This document shows, in pieces, positions 34,230-43,521 of a DNA stretch of 64,000 nucleotides. The DNA is from Gammaproteobacteria bacterium. GTDB lineage: Bacteria > Pseudomonadota > Gammaproteobacteria > Pseudomonadales > Azotimanducaceae. Under the pieces are notes generated by a model that had not been told where the DNA came from, did not search any database, and saw only the letters and a list, made by a program, of their open reading frames with translations. The position numbers and the translations under genes were made by a program. The stretch spans positions 62,001-126,000 of the forward strand of contig JAJFJZ010000005.1 in NCBI GenBank assembly GCA_021773565.1. Direction: 5' to 3'. Every line of letters starts with the position of its first letter. The stretch's first letter is position 1.

Positions 34230-37200
34230 ATGCGTATCAATTTCAAACAGCTTACTTGCGGCTTATTGCTTGTATTACTGGCAGCGCGCCCGGGGGCAGA
34301 TATTGTGCTGGACGGTAGCGCAGGGCCAGCGGGAGAACTGGTTGGACCTGAATTCTCTATAACTGAAGACCTGGGCACCGTTCACGGCTCCAGTCTGTTG
34401 CATAGTTTTTTTTCCTTTAATATTGCCAGCGAAGAGACCGCAAATTTCAGCTCGAACCCTTTGATAAGCAATATAATTGCACGGGTAACCGGCCCAGGCG
34501 GTACTACTATCAATGGCATACTCAACGCGGACTCCAACCTGTGGTTGTTAAACCCTAACGGTGTAATGGTGGGGTCTGATGCAAGCATCAATGTGGCGGG
34601 TTCGTTTAGGTTTAACCTGAACAACAATATTGATGACGATGTGCTTGCCTTGATTATGAGTGATGGCAGCGCGCTCACGGTGGATTCAGATCTCAACACG
34701 CTAAGCATTGCCAACCCCCTGGACTTCGGTTTTCTTTCAGATGTTAGCAGTCCCAGAATTGTTGTAGATGACAGCCTTACGGGTAGCGTCACAACCATTA
34801 TCGGCGTTGATAATGCAGGAACCACAGAATTCACCCTAAACGGGGATGACCCCGACATTGCCCGGTTTGCGGGGGATAATCTGTTTTACAGCTTTGCACG
34901 TTTTAACCTGTTCAGTGACGACCGGGCAATATTTCGATCCAATCGCACCATGCCTGTGGAAAATATTATCGTTCGGGTAACCGGGGGTTCACATAGCTTC
35001 TTAAACGGTCGGATTTCCACCAGTAGTGCGCTGTTTGATTCAAGCCTGTGGTTCATCAATCCGGCAGGTATTATCGCAGGTGACCTGTTACGGCTGGATG
35101 TTAGCGGCAGCATTGGATTGGGTGCAGCAGACACAATTCAGTTTGACGATGGTAGCCACTTTTTTGCGGATACCAGTCAACCGGTAACGCTATCTGTAGG
35201 CAACCCTGGTAGCTATGGATTTACCGACTCGGACCTCGACCGTGGCCTGTCCCTTAACGGGACGCTTATTTCCAGCTTTCAGGGAGGGGATATTGTGCTT
35301 GCGGGTCTGGACCTGTCGGTGCAGTTTAGCCTGCTTGCCACACAGGACAATTTTCTGGGTGGTCCCGGGGGCGATATAATGCTCATTGGCAATAACCAGC
35401 AGATTATCAATTCGCAAATTTTCACACTATCCAGCGGCGATAGCGCCGGAGACATCTCGTTTGTTGGGGAAGTGCTTGATGATGGTTCCTGGCTAGCGGC
35501 AAACTCGGTAAATGTGTCCGGACCCTTCTCTCAGGTCACTTCCACAACATTTTCTAATGCCAGCGCCGGTGACATCATTGTGAGTGCCAATAACTTAAGC
35601 CTGGCGGATGGTGCATTTGTCGCAAACTCAACTTTGGGCTTTGGAAATGCAGGCAATATCCTTTTTGTTGGATCGATCGGTGCAGCAGGCAATATCCAAC
35701 AGATGCAGTCCATTTCCCTGGACAACGCCTCTATAGGGGGGACAAGCACTGGCGGTTTTGGCGGCCAGGTTGTGCTGTTTGCAGATGACATCCGGCTTGG
35801 AAATCTCTCCAATATAACCACTTCTACCGTTGGCTTCCCCGGCACCACCGGGGGTGGCATCTTTATTTTCGGTAACAATGTATTGCTTGATAGCGGCAGT
35901 AACGTGGCATCAATAGCAGCCGGTGACGCATCCGGTGGCGATATCATTGTTTCCGCGGGGTCGCTCACGCTGCAAGGCTCGCAAAATGATCCGACCATCG
36001 GCGTGCAACTACACTCTCACATCGCGACAGACAGCCTTCTCGGGAGTGGCAATGCCGGTTTAATCTCAATAGACGTAGACCAGCTTAATCTGTTTGACAG
36101 CACCTTCCTTTCGTCTGGCACCCAGTCCAACGGGGATGCAGGAGACATAATAATCAACGCGACAGACGTGCTCTTTCGTGGGTCATCAACCGGTATATTT
36201 ATCTCACGATTTGCCGCGTTCGATGCTCCTGGAATAGGCCGTCCGGGAGACGTGACAATTAACGCACAGAATTCTGTAGTCATCGAAAACACGGGACCCG
36301 ACCCCACCGTTTCATCGCCAGGCATCACCATATTTTCGACCAACTGTTCTCTGGATTGTAGCGTTCGGGGTACCTTGACTATTAACACCCCTAGCTTTAA
36401 TGCAAGCGGGGCTACTCTGGCAGTATCCACCCTGGGGTCTGCACCGGGTGGCAATATCATTTTGAATGCAGATTCCATCGTTGCCTCAAATACCTTGTTC
36501 AGCGGCGCATCACTCGACTCTGGCCAGGGCGGGTCGATTCAGATCACAGCCGATCAGTTGCATTTGACTAATGGTTCATCCATTACCACATCCAGCGCAT
36601 TTGATGAACTACAGGGCGTTGCCAGTGTTGGGGATGCGGGAGATATTCAGATTGATGTTGCGGGTGAGCTACACTTGTTCACTTCGTCCGAAATTACCGG
36701 TCTTGATAATCTTACCAGCATCAGCTCCCGCTCAAATTCACCCAATACGGATGCAGGCAGTGCCGGCACCATCCAGATTAACGCAGGCAGTGTGTTACTT
36801 GAGAATGCGCAGATTCTTGCTACAGCCGAAGGAGGTAATGACGGTTCTGCAGGGGGGGATATTTCGCTTAACGTTACGGGTGATGTCGGTATTTTTAACG
36901 GCGGACGAATCCAGGCTGATACCAACGGTGGTGCACCAGGTGGGCGCATCAACATGCTGCTTGGCGGAGCTCTGACATTGAATGGATCGGGAAGCGCACT
37001 CTCATCCAATGCAACCGGCCTGGGAGATGGTGGTACGGTTGCCATCGATGCAAACTCGGTGAATCTTGAGAATGGTGCCCGCATTGAAACTACAGCATCA
37101 GCGGGTGGCAATTCAGGTTCTGTGCGTCTTGATGTAAGTGGAGATCTTGTGATTACATCATCTGATGAAGAGGTAACAGCCATACTGACATTATCCAATC

Positions 37201-37772
37201 GCTCGCAGGGTGGTGATATTAATGTGCGCGTGGGTGATACGCTGACCATGACTAACAGCGGCATCATCTCTTCGGTAGATCAGGCGGCGGGTAATGGTGG
37301 TGATGTAAATGTGACGACAAACTCACTTTTTTTGCAGAAAAGCGTAATTCTGGCCCAGGCCGAACAGGGTAATGGTGGCGCAATTACAATTAACCGGCTG
37401 GGCGTGGACGGGCAGTTCATCATCGACACGCAAAGCATCGTCAACGCAGATTCTGCACGGGGTGTGAGCGGCGAGATTAATGTAGAATCACCTGACACCG
37501 ACGAGACATCGGTCATTCAGCCCCAGGATGCACGTATAGAAAACGAGTCAGTATTGGTGGACAACTTATGCTCCCGGACCCAGCTCGAACACCGCAGCAC
37601 ACTTGTTGTACAGGATCAGGGCGGAGTGGCACCTGCACCGGACGGCTACCATATCTCCAGCATTTCTGAACAACGTGGACATATTTCAGGAACAGTACCC
37701 ACAGGCCTTTCGAACACGGACCCTCAGAGCAGGCTTCGAAACAGGCACGGCGAAGTGGCTGGTTGTAGGTAA
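34230..37772 (+). CDS. TpsA-type exoprotein with tandem filamentous-haemagglutinin domains
   Basis: A 1180-residue secreted protein, the partner of the TpsB pore. After a short signal peptide comes a TPS domain with the hallmark LWLLNPNGVMVG (NPNG at 108-111). A second, parallel unit follows at about 200-340, with LWFINPAGIIAG (NPAG at 277-280). Paired segments are HSFFSFNIASEETANFSSN / YSFARFNLFSDDRAIFRSN and NIIARVTG / NIIVRVTG. The remainder (340-1100) is Gly/Asp/Asn-rich beta-helix repeats (GGDIxxxA units). A C-terminal motif LCSRTQLEH...QGGVAPAPDG resembles the end of CHAT-associated haemagglutinins. AGGAGG directly abuts the ATG, which is too close for efficient initiation. Confidence 0.92.
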   Translation: MRINFKQLTCGLLLVLLAARPGADIVLDGSAGPAGELVGPEFSITEDLGTVHGSSLLHSFFSFNIASEETANFSSNPLISNIIARVTGPGGTTINGILNADSNLWLLNPNGVMVGSDASINVAGSFRFNLNNNIDDDVLALIMSDGSALTVDSDLNTLSIANPLDFGFLSDVSSPRIVVDDSLTGSVTTIIGVDNAGTTEFTLNGDDPDIARFAGDNLFYSFARFNLFSDDRAIFRSNRTMPVENIIVRVTGGSHSFLNGRISTSSALFDSSLWFINPAGIIAGDLLRLDVSGSIGLGAADTIQFDDGSHFFADTSQPVTLSVGNPGSYGFTDSDLDRGLSLNGTLISSFQGGDIVLAGLDLSVQFSLLATQDNFLGGPGGDIMLIGNNQQIINSQIFTLSSGDSAGDISFVGEVLDDGSWLAANSVNVSGPFSQVTSTTFSNASAGDIIVSANNLSLADGAFVANSTLGFGNAGNILFVGSIGAAGNIQQMQSISLDNASIGGTSTGGFGGQVVLFADDIRLGNLSNITTSTVGFPGTTGGGIFIFGNNVLLDSGSNVASIAAGDASGGDIIVSAGSLTLQGSQNDPTIGVQLHSHIATDSLLGSGNAGLISIDVDQLNLFDSTFLSSGTQSNGDAGDIIINATDVLFRGSSTGIFISRFAAFDAPGIGRPGDVTINAQNSVVIENTGPDPTVSSPGITIFSTNCSLDCSVRGTLTINTPSFNASGATLAVSTLGSAPGGNIILNADSIVASNTLFSGASLDSGQGGSIQITADQLHLTNGSSITTSSAFDELQGVASVGDAGDIQIDVAGELHLFTSSEITGLDNLTSISSRSNSPNTDAGSAGTIQINAGSVLLENAQILATAEGGNDGSAGGDISLNVTGDVGIFNGGRIQADTNGGAPGGRINMLLGGALTLNGSGSALSSNATGLGDGGTVAIDANSVNLENGARIETTASAGGNSGSVRLDVSGDLVITSSDEEVTAILTLSNRSQGGDINVRVGDTLTMTNSGIISSVDQAAGNGGDVNVTTNSLFLQKSVILAQAEQGNGGAITINRLGVDGQFIIDTQSIVNADSARGVSGEINVESPDTDETSVIQPQDARIENESVLVDNLCSRTQLEHRSTLVVQDQGGVAPAPDGYHISSISEQRGHISGTVPTGLSNTDPQSRLRNRHGEVAGCR

Positions 37773-37872
37773 CGAAACCGGATGGGGCAATTAACAAGTT
37801 TAAGCCGCTCCAGGCCAATTGCCATACCCCACCCCACTTCGTATTATCATTGAAACAACTCGAGGTTATACC

Positions 37873-39414
37873 ATGGCAGTGAAATACTACGACTGGACCG
37901 CACACCACGCCGATATGCGGCCAAACAAGATAGCAATCACTGACCTGGATACAGGTGCAAGCCTTACCTATAAAGCGCTGGATGAGCGCGCTGACCTGCT
38001 TGCAGGCTGGATGCAGGCACAGGGCATAAAAAAAGGCGATCGGGTAGCACTCCTGACCCCCAACTGCCCGGAATTTTTTGAGGCCGAGTTCGCCTGCTCC
38101 AAAATCGGCGCCATTTGCCTGCCCCTGAACTGGCGCCTGACCGAAAAGGAGCTTGAATATATTCTGGGTGACTCAACCCCTGCCCTGTTGATTCATGATG
38201 CCAATTTTGAAGCCATGGTCACGAAGCTTACCGACACCTGTGGCATTGCACATGCCCTGGCCATGAGTTCCGATGACAAACAAACCAGTTACGAACAGGC
38301 AATAAGCGCAGCGCATCCGGTAGCGCCGGTAAGCAGTGACCATGACGATATTTCCATGATCATGTATACCTCGGGTACTACCGGGCACCCCAAGGGTGCA
38401 CTGATCACGCATGGCATGACTTTTTTCAACATTGTGAATCTGGGCATTCCCGCTGGCATTACCACCAACACAGTACAGTTGGTCGTCTTGCCGCTCTTTC
38501 ACACCGGCGGGCTTAACTGTTATGCCAACCCTATTCTGCATGCGGGTGGCGAAATTTTGCTGATGCGTGACTTCGAGCCTGGCAGGGCGCTGCAAGTACT
38601 GGGGGATGCAGACCTTGCTGTAACCCACTTCTTTGCGGTACCGGCACCTTTTCAGTTCATGATGCAGCACCCGGATTTTGCGACCACCGACCTGAGTCGT
38701 CTGGAAGCTGCCGGAGTGGGTGGTGCTCCCTGTGCTGAAGCTATTTTGACGGGATGGATGGACCGTGGTGTTCCGCTGATTCAGGGCTGGGGCATGACAG
38801 AAACCAGCCCCGGTGGAGTGGCGCTGGATGCGAATGACGCCCTGCGTAAAATCGGCTCTTGCGGCAAAGCCTTGTTACACACAGAAATAAAGATAATCGA
38901 TGAAGAAGGACAGGAAGTGGGCGCCAACGAGGTGGGTGAGTTGCTCATTCGCGGTCCCAACATAACACCCGGATACTGGAATAATCCCGAGGCTACCGAA
39001 AAATCCTTTGTGGATGACTGGTTACTAACCGGTGATGCCGCGCGCTGTGATGAAGAAGGGTTTGTTTACATCGTGGATCGCTGGAAAGACATGTACATCT
39101 CCGGTGGCGAAAACGTGTATCCGGCGGAGGTAGAAAATGTGCTGTACCAACTGCCAGAAGTTGCCGAGGCCGGGATCATCGGTGTACCCAGCGAGCGCTG
39201 GGGGGAAACCGGCAAAGCCGTGCTGGTGTTAAAACCCGGCCAGAGCCTTACTCCCGATGCGGTAATTGCGCATTGCCTGGCGAACCTTGCCAAATTCAAG
39301 GTACCGGCTTCAGTTGAGTTTATTGACGCCTTGCCGCGCAATGCCACCGGCAAAGTACTAAAGCGCACATTGCGGGATATGTATGTGGATCCATCGGCAG
39401 CCAGGATCAGCTGA
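37873..39414 (+). CDS. Acyl-CoA synthetase / AMP-dependent ligase
   Basis: A 513-residue class I adenylate-forming enzyme that activates a carboxylic acid as acyl-AMP and then acyl-CoA. The ATG at 37873 is preferred over an in-frame upstream start. Motifs are the P-loop YTSGTTGHPKGAL (about 170-182), GWGMTETSPGG, TGDAARCDEEGFVYIVDR and GGENVYPAEVE, with the catalytic Lys in ATGKVLKR at the C-terminus. The overall length and motifs fit medium- or long-chain fatty acyl-CoA ligases, but aromatic acids are possible. It precedes an acyltransferase gene by 56 bp, which suggests lipid metabolism. Confidence 0.93.
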   Translation: MAVKYYDWTAHHADMRPNKIAITDLDTGASLTYKALDERADLLAGWMQAQGIKKGDRVALLTPNCPEFFEAEFACSKIGAICLPLNWRLTEKELEYILGDSTPALLIHDANFEAMVTKLTDTCGIAHALAMSSDDKQTSYEQAISAAHPVAPVSSDHDDISMIMYTSGTTGHPKGALITHGMTFFNIVNLGIPAGITTNTVQLVVLPLFHTGGLNCYANPILHAGGEILLMRDFEPGRALQVLGDADLAVTHFFAVPAPFQFMMQHPDFATTDLSRLEAAGVGGAPCAEAILTGWMDRGVPLIQGWGMTETSPGGVALDANDALRKIGSCGKALLHTEIKIIDEEGQEVGANEVGELLIRGPNITPGYWNNPEATEKSFVDDWLLTGDAARCDEEGFVYIVDRWKDMYISGGENVYPAEVENVLYQLPEVAEAGIIGVPSERWGETGKAVLVLKPGQSLTPDAVIAHCLANLAKFKVPASVEFIDALPRNATGKVLKRTLRDMYVDPSAARIS

Positions 39415-39470
39415 TTCAGGGTTAACATTTGAGCGGGCTCAATTGAGCAGGAACAGGTGCGATTAGCGCT

Positions 39471-40325
39471 ATGTCTGCACTACGGCATCTGACAAGTTTT
39501 TTATCGTTTACCTTTATTGCGGTAAACCTGTTGCTTTGGCTACCTCTTTTGGTGCTCGCAACCATCGTGCGAATATGTCTGCCTTTTGACAATGTGCGCA
39601 ATGTCAACTATCGCATGGTGGAGACCATCTACCGGCTTGCGGTACGTATTGATGCCTGGTGGATAAACAGGGTTCTGGGAATAGAATTTACGGTAAGCGG
39701 TGAAGCGCAACTGCTTGACAGTTTTTCTACAACAAACCCGGTGTTCATCTGTAACCATCAATCCTGGTTCGACATTTTTTTGTTGCAGAGTCTCATTTCA
39801 AGCAAGGGTCCGATACTCAAATTTGTGATTAAGGTAGAACTGCTCTGGGTGCCTGTGCTGGGATGGATTTGCCTGGTAATGAATTTTCCCAGACTCAAAC
39901 GCAAAAGCACTGTCGAATCCCGCGCCAGGGATTTTGGCAGCTTGCAAACGGCTGCATTGAGTATGGGTAATGAACCGGGCGGTTTGCTTATTTTTCCGGA
40001 AGGCACCAGGTTCAGCGAAAAAAAGCGCGCGCAATTACAATCGCCCTACCAGTACCTGTTACCACCCAAGCCGGGCGGCTTTAGCATCATAAAAAACACC
40101 TTGCCAGATGATACACGGGTGATTGACATCAGTATTCGATACGATGAGCGTGATGCAAATGTCTGGCGCTGTATGAGCGGTGCCGTCGACAACATTCGGG
40201 TACATGCAGAGTCTTTTAGTATGCAGGATATTGACGAGGTACCGGCTTGGCTCAATAAGCGCTGGTCCGATAAGGCGCTTTGGCTGGCCACCCACGAAAA
40301 GAGCGCCGCGGTGAGGACAATATGA
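39471..40325 (+). CDS. PlsC-like lysophospholipid acyltransferase (YihG-type)
   Basis: A 284-residue inner-membrane acyltransferase. An N-terminal hydrophobic helix (about residues 9-32) anchors it. The catalytic NHQSWFD (the His-x4-Asp motif in its NHxSWxD form, about residues 97-103) and LLIFPEGTRFSE (about 168-179) are both intact. The acceptor is probably lysophosphatidic acid or a related lysolipid. It follows an acyl-CoA ligase gene on the same strand, so the ligase may supply its acyl donor. Its stop codon overlaps the start of a very short frame that seems to be the remains of a lost downstream gene. Confidence 0.9.
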   Translation: MSALRHLTSFLSFTFIAVNLLLWLPLLVLATIVRICLPFDNVRNVNYRMVETIYRLAVRIDAWWINRVLGIEFTVSGEAQLLDSFSTTNPVFICNHQSWFDIFLLQSLISSKGPILKFVIKVELLWVPVLGWICLVMNFPRLKRKSTVESRARDFGSLQTAALSMGNEPGGLLIFPEGTRFSEKKRAQLQSPYQYLLPPKPGGFSIIKNTLPDDTRVIDISIRYDERDANVWRCMSGAVDNIRVHAESFSMQDIDEVPAWLNKRWSDKALWLATHEKSAAVRTI

Positions 40326-40369
40326 ACAAGCACGTGATTGCTGTTTTGGTCATCCTGGTATCGAGGTAG
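40322..40369 (+). pseudogene. 15-codon remnant overlapping the acyltransferase stop
   Basis: An ATG in ATGA overlap with the acyltransferase encodes MNKHVIAVLVILVSR then TAG. A basic start and hydrophobic run look like the signal or first helix of an exported or membrane protein. The convergent gene at 40390 begins its 3' end 20 bp later. A deletion has probably removed the rest. Confidence 0.35.
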
Positions 40370-40389
40370 TTGCAGACTGCCGTTCCAGG

Positions 40390-40899
40390 TTATTCCAAAG
40401 CGCGCAAATACCTGACCACGCCCAATATCGCCACACCAAACAACAGGTGTACAGCAACAATGGGTGGCCAGCCAAATAGAAAGATCACATCGTTGGCAAG
40501 GCTTGCCTCAAATGGTCCACCACCAAAAGCCAGGCCACGCGTACCAAAGAAAGTGTTAGCCATGGCAGGCACAGTAAAAAACCATGCTGTTATAATGCCT
40601 GTCCACATAAACACCTGGAATTCCTTTTTGCTCAAGCGCATGAATTGACCGCCAAAGGCCAGCGCCATCAGTAACAAACCCTGGGTAATGGCTTCCATGT
40701 GTCCCATGCGAAAAGCACGCGAATCACCGGGTATGTCCACCTCTATGTGAACGGGTAAGGGCCATACCACAATTGCTTCCAGCAGGTGGAAAAACCACAC
40801 CCAGCCGAAGAGGATAGCAAATACAAACAAACCCAGGCCGTTCAAAAACAGGATGGCCTGCATACGTGGTTGTATGCCCTGGTAACTGGTAGCTGTCAT
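40390..40899 (-). CDS. Four-helix integral membrane protein, family uncertain
   Basis: A 169-residue inner-membrane protein with four hydrophobic helices (about residues 15-40, 66-82, 94-112 and 138-160). Polar residues inside the membrane include His near FFHLLE, GHMEAITQG and AVHLLFG. The size, the four helices and a GHxEAxxxG-like segment recall styrene-oxide-isomerase-like membrane proteins, but I would not assign a reaction. It starts 12 bp from the end of the ferritin-like hydrolase gene on the same strand, so the two are probably one transcript. Confidence 0.7.
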   Translation of the reverse strand: MTATSYQGIQPRMQAILFLNGLGLFVFAILFGWVWFFHLLEAIVVWPLPVHIEVDIPGDSRAFRMGHMEAITQGLLLMALAFGGQFMRLSKKEFQVFMWTGIITAWFFTVPAMANTFFGTRGLAFGGGPFEASLANDVIFLFGWPPIVAVHLLFGVAILGVVRYLRALE

Positions 40900-40910
40900 G
40901 TACTGTTTCC

Positions 40911-41810
40911 TCAGGTGGAAAGGGGGATGGGCCGGGATTCCTTAAAGCGCGTAGTATCCAGCTGTGAAGATTGCAGCGGGTCGCGCGCATAAATTGCCGC
41001 CCAGTCCAAAGCCCACTGTGGGTCCGCTACCTGGCTGGGATGATAGCCGGGCTTCCAGATTCGCAACCATCTGGGAATAATCTGGCGAAATATGCGCAAG
41101 AGCACACGCGTATGGCGCTTGCGACTTTTTAGATTGTTCCAAAGGCCATCCTCCCGCAATAAAGCGCGATAGCCCTGCCCGGTGCGCCAGAATATGTGGA
41201 CGCTTGCATACACCAGGCCAACCATCCGCCAGAAATAGCTGCCGTGCAAATGCTCATACACATCAAAGGCCACATTCTTGTGTTCTATCTCTTCAATAAA
41301 ATGCCACAACACCAGGGAGGCAACGGTCGCGTCTGCATCACCAAAAAGATAATCGCGATCCTCAATAAGCATATGCCCCAGCGCCAGCGCCATAGACTCA
41401 AAACCTTCTGCATAGGCAAGGTTAAAGCGCAGCGATTTATCACGCTCCAGTTTTTTATAGTCCTCGGCAAGGCGTTCTTCGATCGCTTTTGCACAATCGT
41501 ACTCGGCACTTATGCTGTCGTTGTATTTTCTGTGCTGCTGATAATGTTGTGCTTCCTGAAATACGTAGTTATCCAGAGCTTCCTGTAATTGCGGATCGGT
41601 GATGTCGGGCCGCGCCTTGCGCATGGTACGAATGAGGTAGGGTTCAAGGTACGGCATCGCCATGGAGGCAGAGTTAACTATCTGGGAAAACTCCGGTTGG
41701 TTTTTGTTCCAGTGCGCATCCGCTTGCTGTACATATTCAAACGGCATACGGCGCAGCGTCATACGCGCAGACATATCATCATTTACAGCCTGGGACATGG
41801 GTTTATCCAT
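40911..41810 (-). CDS. Predicted metal-dependent hydrolase (PF10118-like, ferritin-like fold)
   Basis: A 299-residue protein of the predicted metal-dependent hydrolase family. Likely ligands lie in FQEAQHYQQHRKYND and LVLWHFIEEIEHKNVAFDVYEHLHG; the E..H..H and WHxxEExEHK patterns are diagnostic. The helical bundle suggests a di-iron centre. The ATG at 41810 is chosen over a TTG ten codons upstream because the GAGGGTGG between them can serve as its ribosome-binding site. Family members often lie near fatty-acid and aromatic degradation genes, but no reaction has been proven to my knowledge. Confidence 0.85.
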   Translation of the reverse strand: MDKPMSQAVNDDMSARMTLRRMPFEYVQQADAHWNKNQPEFSQIVNSASMAMPYLEPYLIRTMRKARPDITDPQLQEALDNYVFQEAQHYQQHRKYNDSISAEYDCAKAIEERLAEDYKKLERDKSLRFNLAYAEGFESMALALGHMLIEDRDYLFGDADATVASLVLWHFIEEIEHKNVAFDVYEHLHGSYFWRMVGLVYASVHIFWRTGQGYRALLREDGLWNNLKSRKRHTRVLLRIFRQIIPRWLRIWKPGYHPSQVADPQWALDWAAIYARDPLQSSQLDTTRFKESRPIPLST

Positions 41811-41928
41811 TGATTGTTGGCCACCCTCAGCGTACCACAAGTATCAATACTTATTGGGTATCCGGATTAAAGCCAATACTCACGGAATCATTCCGGTTGG
41901 GGTGCCCGTGATCGCGTAAATCAAGGCC

Positions 41929-42507
41929 TTATGGACCTGACAATTTGTTGTCCTGCCATTCTTTGAAGAGTCGCACACTTTCAAATAATGCAAGCACAGC
42001 CAAATGCGCAATCGCCGCCCCCGCATCAAACGCCACCAGCACCCAATGCGCAAAGAATAGAATGGCAGCAAGGTAGGCCAGGCGATGCAGTTGTTTCCAC
42101 GCGCCTTTCAGCAATCGCACAGAGTAAGCATTGCTGGTTAGGGCAAGTAGCGAAAGGATCAGCAATGCAGCCCAGCCGGTCCAGTAATCAGGTAACGCGG
42201 CCTCGGACAGTATCTGCTGCCATACACCCATTTTGTCCAGATAGACGCAGGTATGAAGTGCTGCATAGGTAAAACTTGCCACACCAAGATAGCGGCGGTT
42301 TTGAAGCAACCAGCGGGGTATCGCTCTACCGGGAAATATCAATGATAGCGGAGTGGCTATTAGCGCTAGCATAAACAGACGCACGGACAGCTCGCCGGAA
42401 GAGTGAATCACCTCCCCGTAATACAGTTGCTGTTGCTGATAGGCAATGATCAGGTAGACAAACGGCAGGGCTAATACTGCCCACAACAGGTAAGGACGAT
42501 TAAGCAT
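41929..42507 (-). CDS. Ferric-reductase-like transmembrane protein (MsrQ/YedZ-like)
   Basis: A 192-residue protein with five to six hydrophobic helices. Histidines that could bind haem b lie in ALHTCVYL and RLAYLAAILFFAHWVL, preceded by QLHR. This fits the ferric reductase-like transmembrane domain, whose best-known bacterial member, MsrQ, passes electrons to the periplasmic methionine sulfoxide reductase MsrP. No msrP gene lies in the window, so the electron acceptor is unknown. It is divergent from the helix-hairpin-helix gene at 42572. Confidence 0.8.
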   Translation of the reverse strand: MLNRPYLLWAVLALPFVYLIIAYQQQQLYYGEVIHSSGELSVRLFMLALIATPLSLIFPGRAIPRWLLQNRRYLGVASFTYAALHTCVYLDKMGVWQQILSEAALPDYWTGWAALLILSLLALTSNAYSVRLLKGAWKQLHRLAYLAAILFFAHWVLVAFDAGAAIAHLAVLALFESVRLFKEWQDNKLSGP

Positions 42508-42571
42508 ATGTAAATTGTGTCAAAAACCCTCTAGTATCGCTAATGACGTTTTATGGACTGATGGACTTGAT

Positions 42572-43009
42572 ATGTATTTTCGTTTTTGTGCGGGCCTGTT
42601 ATTTGTTGTACTACTTTCCACGAACTCTGCATCTGCAGAAGCACTGCTGAATGCGAATTCAGCCAGTGCAAAGCAACTGAAAGCCATTCCCGGCCTCAGT
42701 GCAACTGCTGTTACCGCCATTACCAAAGGGGCGCCGTTTGCCACGATCGGCGACCTCAATGGATTATTAAGCGCTACCATGAGTACGGATGCGCTAAATA
42801 CGCTGTACACCCGCCTGTTTGTACCCATCAGCCTGAATTCAGCGTCACGTGAAGATATGCTGCTGATACCCGGCTTAAGTAAACGCATGGCACACGAGTT
42901 TGAGGAGTACCGGCCCTATACCAGCATGGAGCAGTTCCGGCGCGAGATCGGCAAATATGTAGATGCCGCCGAAGTAGCCCGGCTGGAGAACTACGTAACG
43001 CTGGATTGA
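42572..43009 (+). CDS. Exported helix-hairpin-helix protein (ComEA-like)
   Basis: A 145-residue protein from the ATG at 42572. The signal peptide (FRFCAGLLFVVLLSTNSASA) is followed by two helix-hairpin-helix units, LLNANSASAKQLKAIPGLS and SLNSASREDMLLIPGLS, the DNA-binding motif used by the competence protein ComEA. The spacing between units is larger than in classical ComEA. If exported it may bind DNA in the periplasm for uptake. No other competence gene is beside it; the window's pilin-like gene is 17 kb away. Confidence 0.82.
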   Translation: MYFRFCAGLLFVVLLSTNSASAEALLNANSASAKQLKAIPGLSATAVTAITKGAPFATIGDLNGLLSATMSTDALNTLYTRLFVPISLNSASREDMLLIPGLSKRMAHEFEEYRPYTSMEQFRREIGKYVDAAEVARLENYVTLD

Positions 43010-43035
43010 GGTTATGACACGGGTTATGCGCCGGG

Positions 43036-43521
43036 TTACTTTTTCGGGTACCAGTAAGCAAGGTACTCGGCGTACATGACGTAACCCGCCATATTTTCTA
43101 CCTCAATTTCATGACGGGTTTTTATAAGTTTTTCCCCGGCACCTTTATCCGTTGCAGCTAACAGGCTTATATGGGATCTCAATCGTACCCCATCACCAAT
43201 CACCACGGGTTGCAGGATTCTCACTTTATCAAGGCCATAGTTCAGCGAGTATGCCCCGTCCGCTGGTGTTGCGCCTGCATCTTCAAAAAAGTGGGACAAA
43301 AGCGACACCATGTGAAAACCATGGATAAGCGTACCGCCATAAGGGCTGTCTTTTGCCGACTCGGGATCACAGTGACCCGGCTTTCGCCATCTGGATACTT
43401 CGCTAAAGATATTTACCTGAAATTGATCAATCTCTACCCAGTCACTAACACCCAACAGTTTTCCAACGTGAGCATTGGCGTTGGCTAGCAAAAAAGGTGT
43501 GGCGTCAGGCAAAACACACAT
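43036..43521 (-). CDS. MaoC-like hot-dog dehydratase
   Basis: A 161-residue (R)-specific enoyl-CoA hydratase-like protein with the hot-dog fold. The hydratase-2 motif region is visible: PYGGTLIHGFHMVSLLSHFF, with the His of the active site, after an N-terminal Q-F-Q-V-N-I-F stretch and CDPESAKDSP in place of the usual WIHxDPERA. The catalytic Asp is probably the one in CDPESA. The C-terminal strands DGVRLRSHISL and KTRHEIEVEN are typical. It overlaps the end of the GST gene by 17 bp on the same strand. Confidence 0.82.
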   Translation of the reverse strand: MCVLPDATPFLLANANAHVGKLLGVSDWVEIDQFQVNIFSEVSRWRKPGHCDPESAKDSPYGGTLIHGFHMVSLLSHFFEDAGATPADGAYSLNYGLDKVRILQPVVIGDGVRLRSHISLLAATDKGAGEKLIKTRHEIEVENMAGYVMYAEYLAYWYPKK

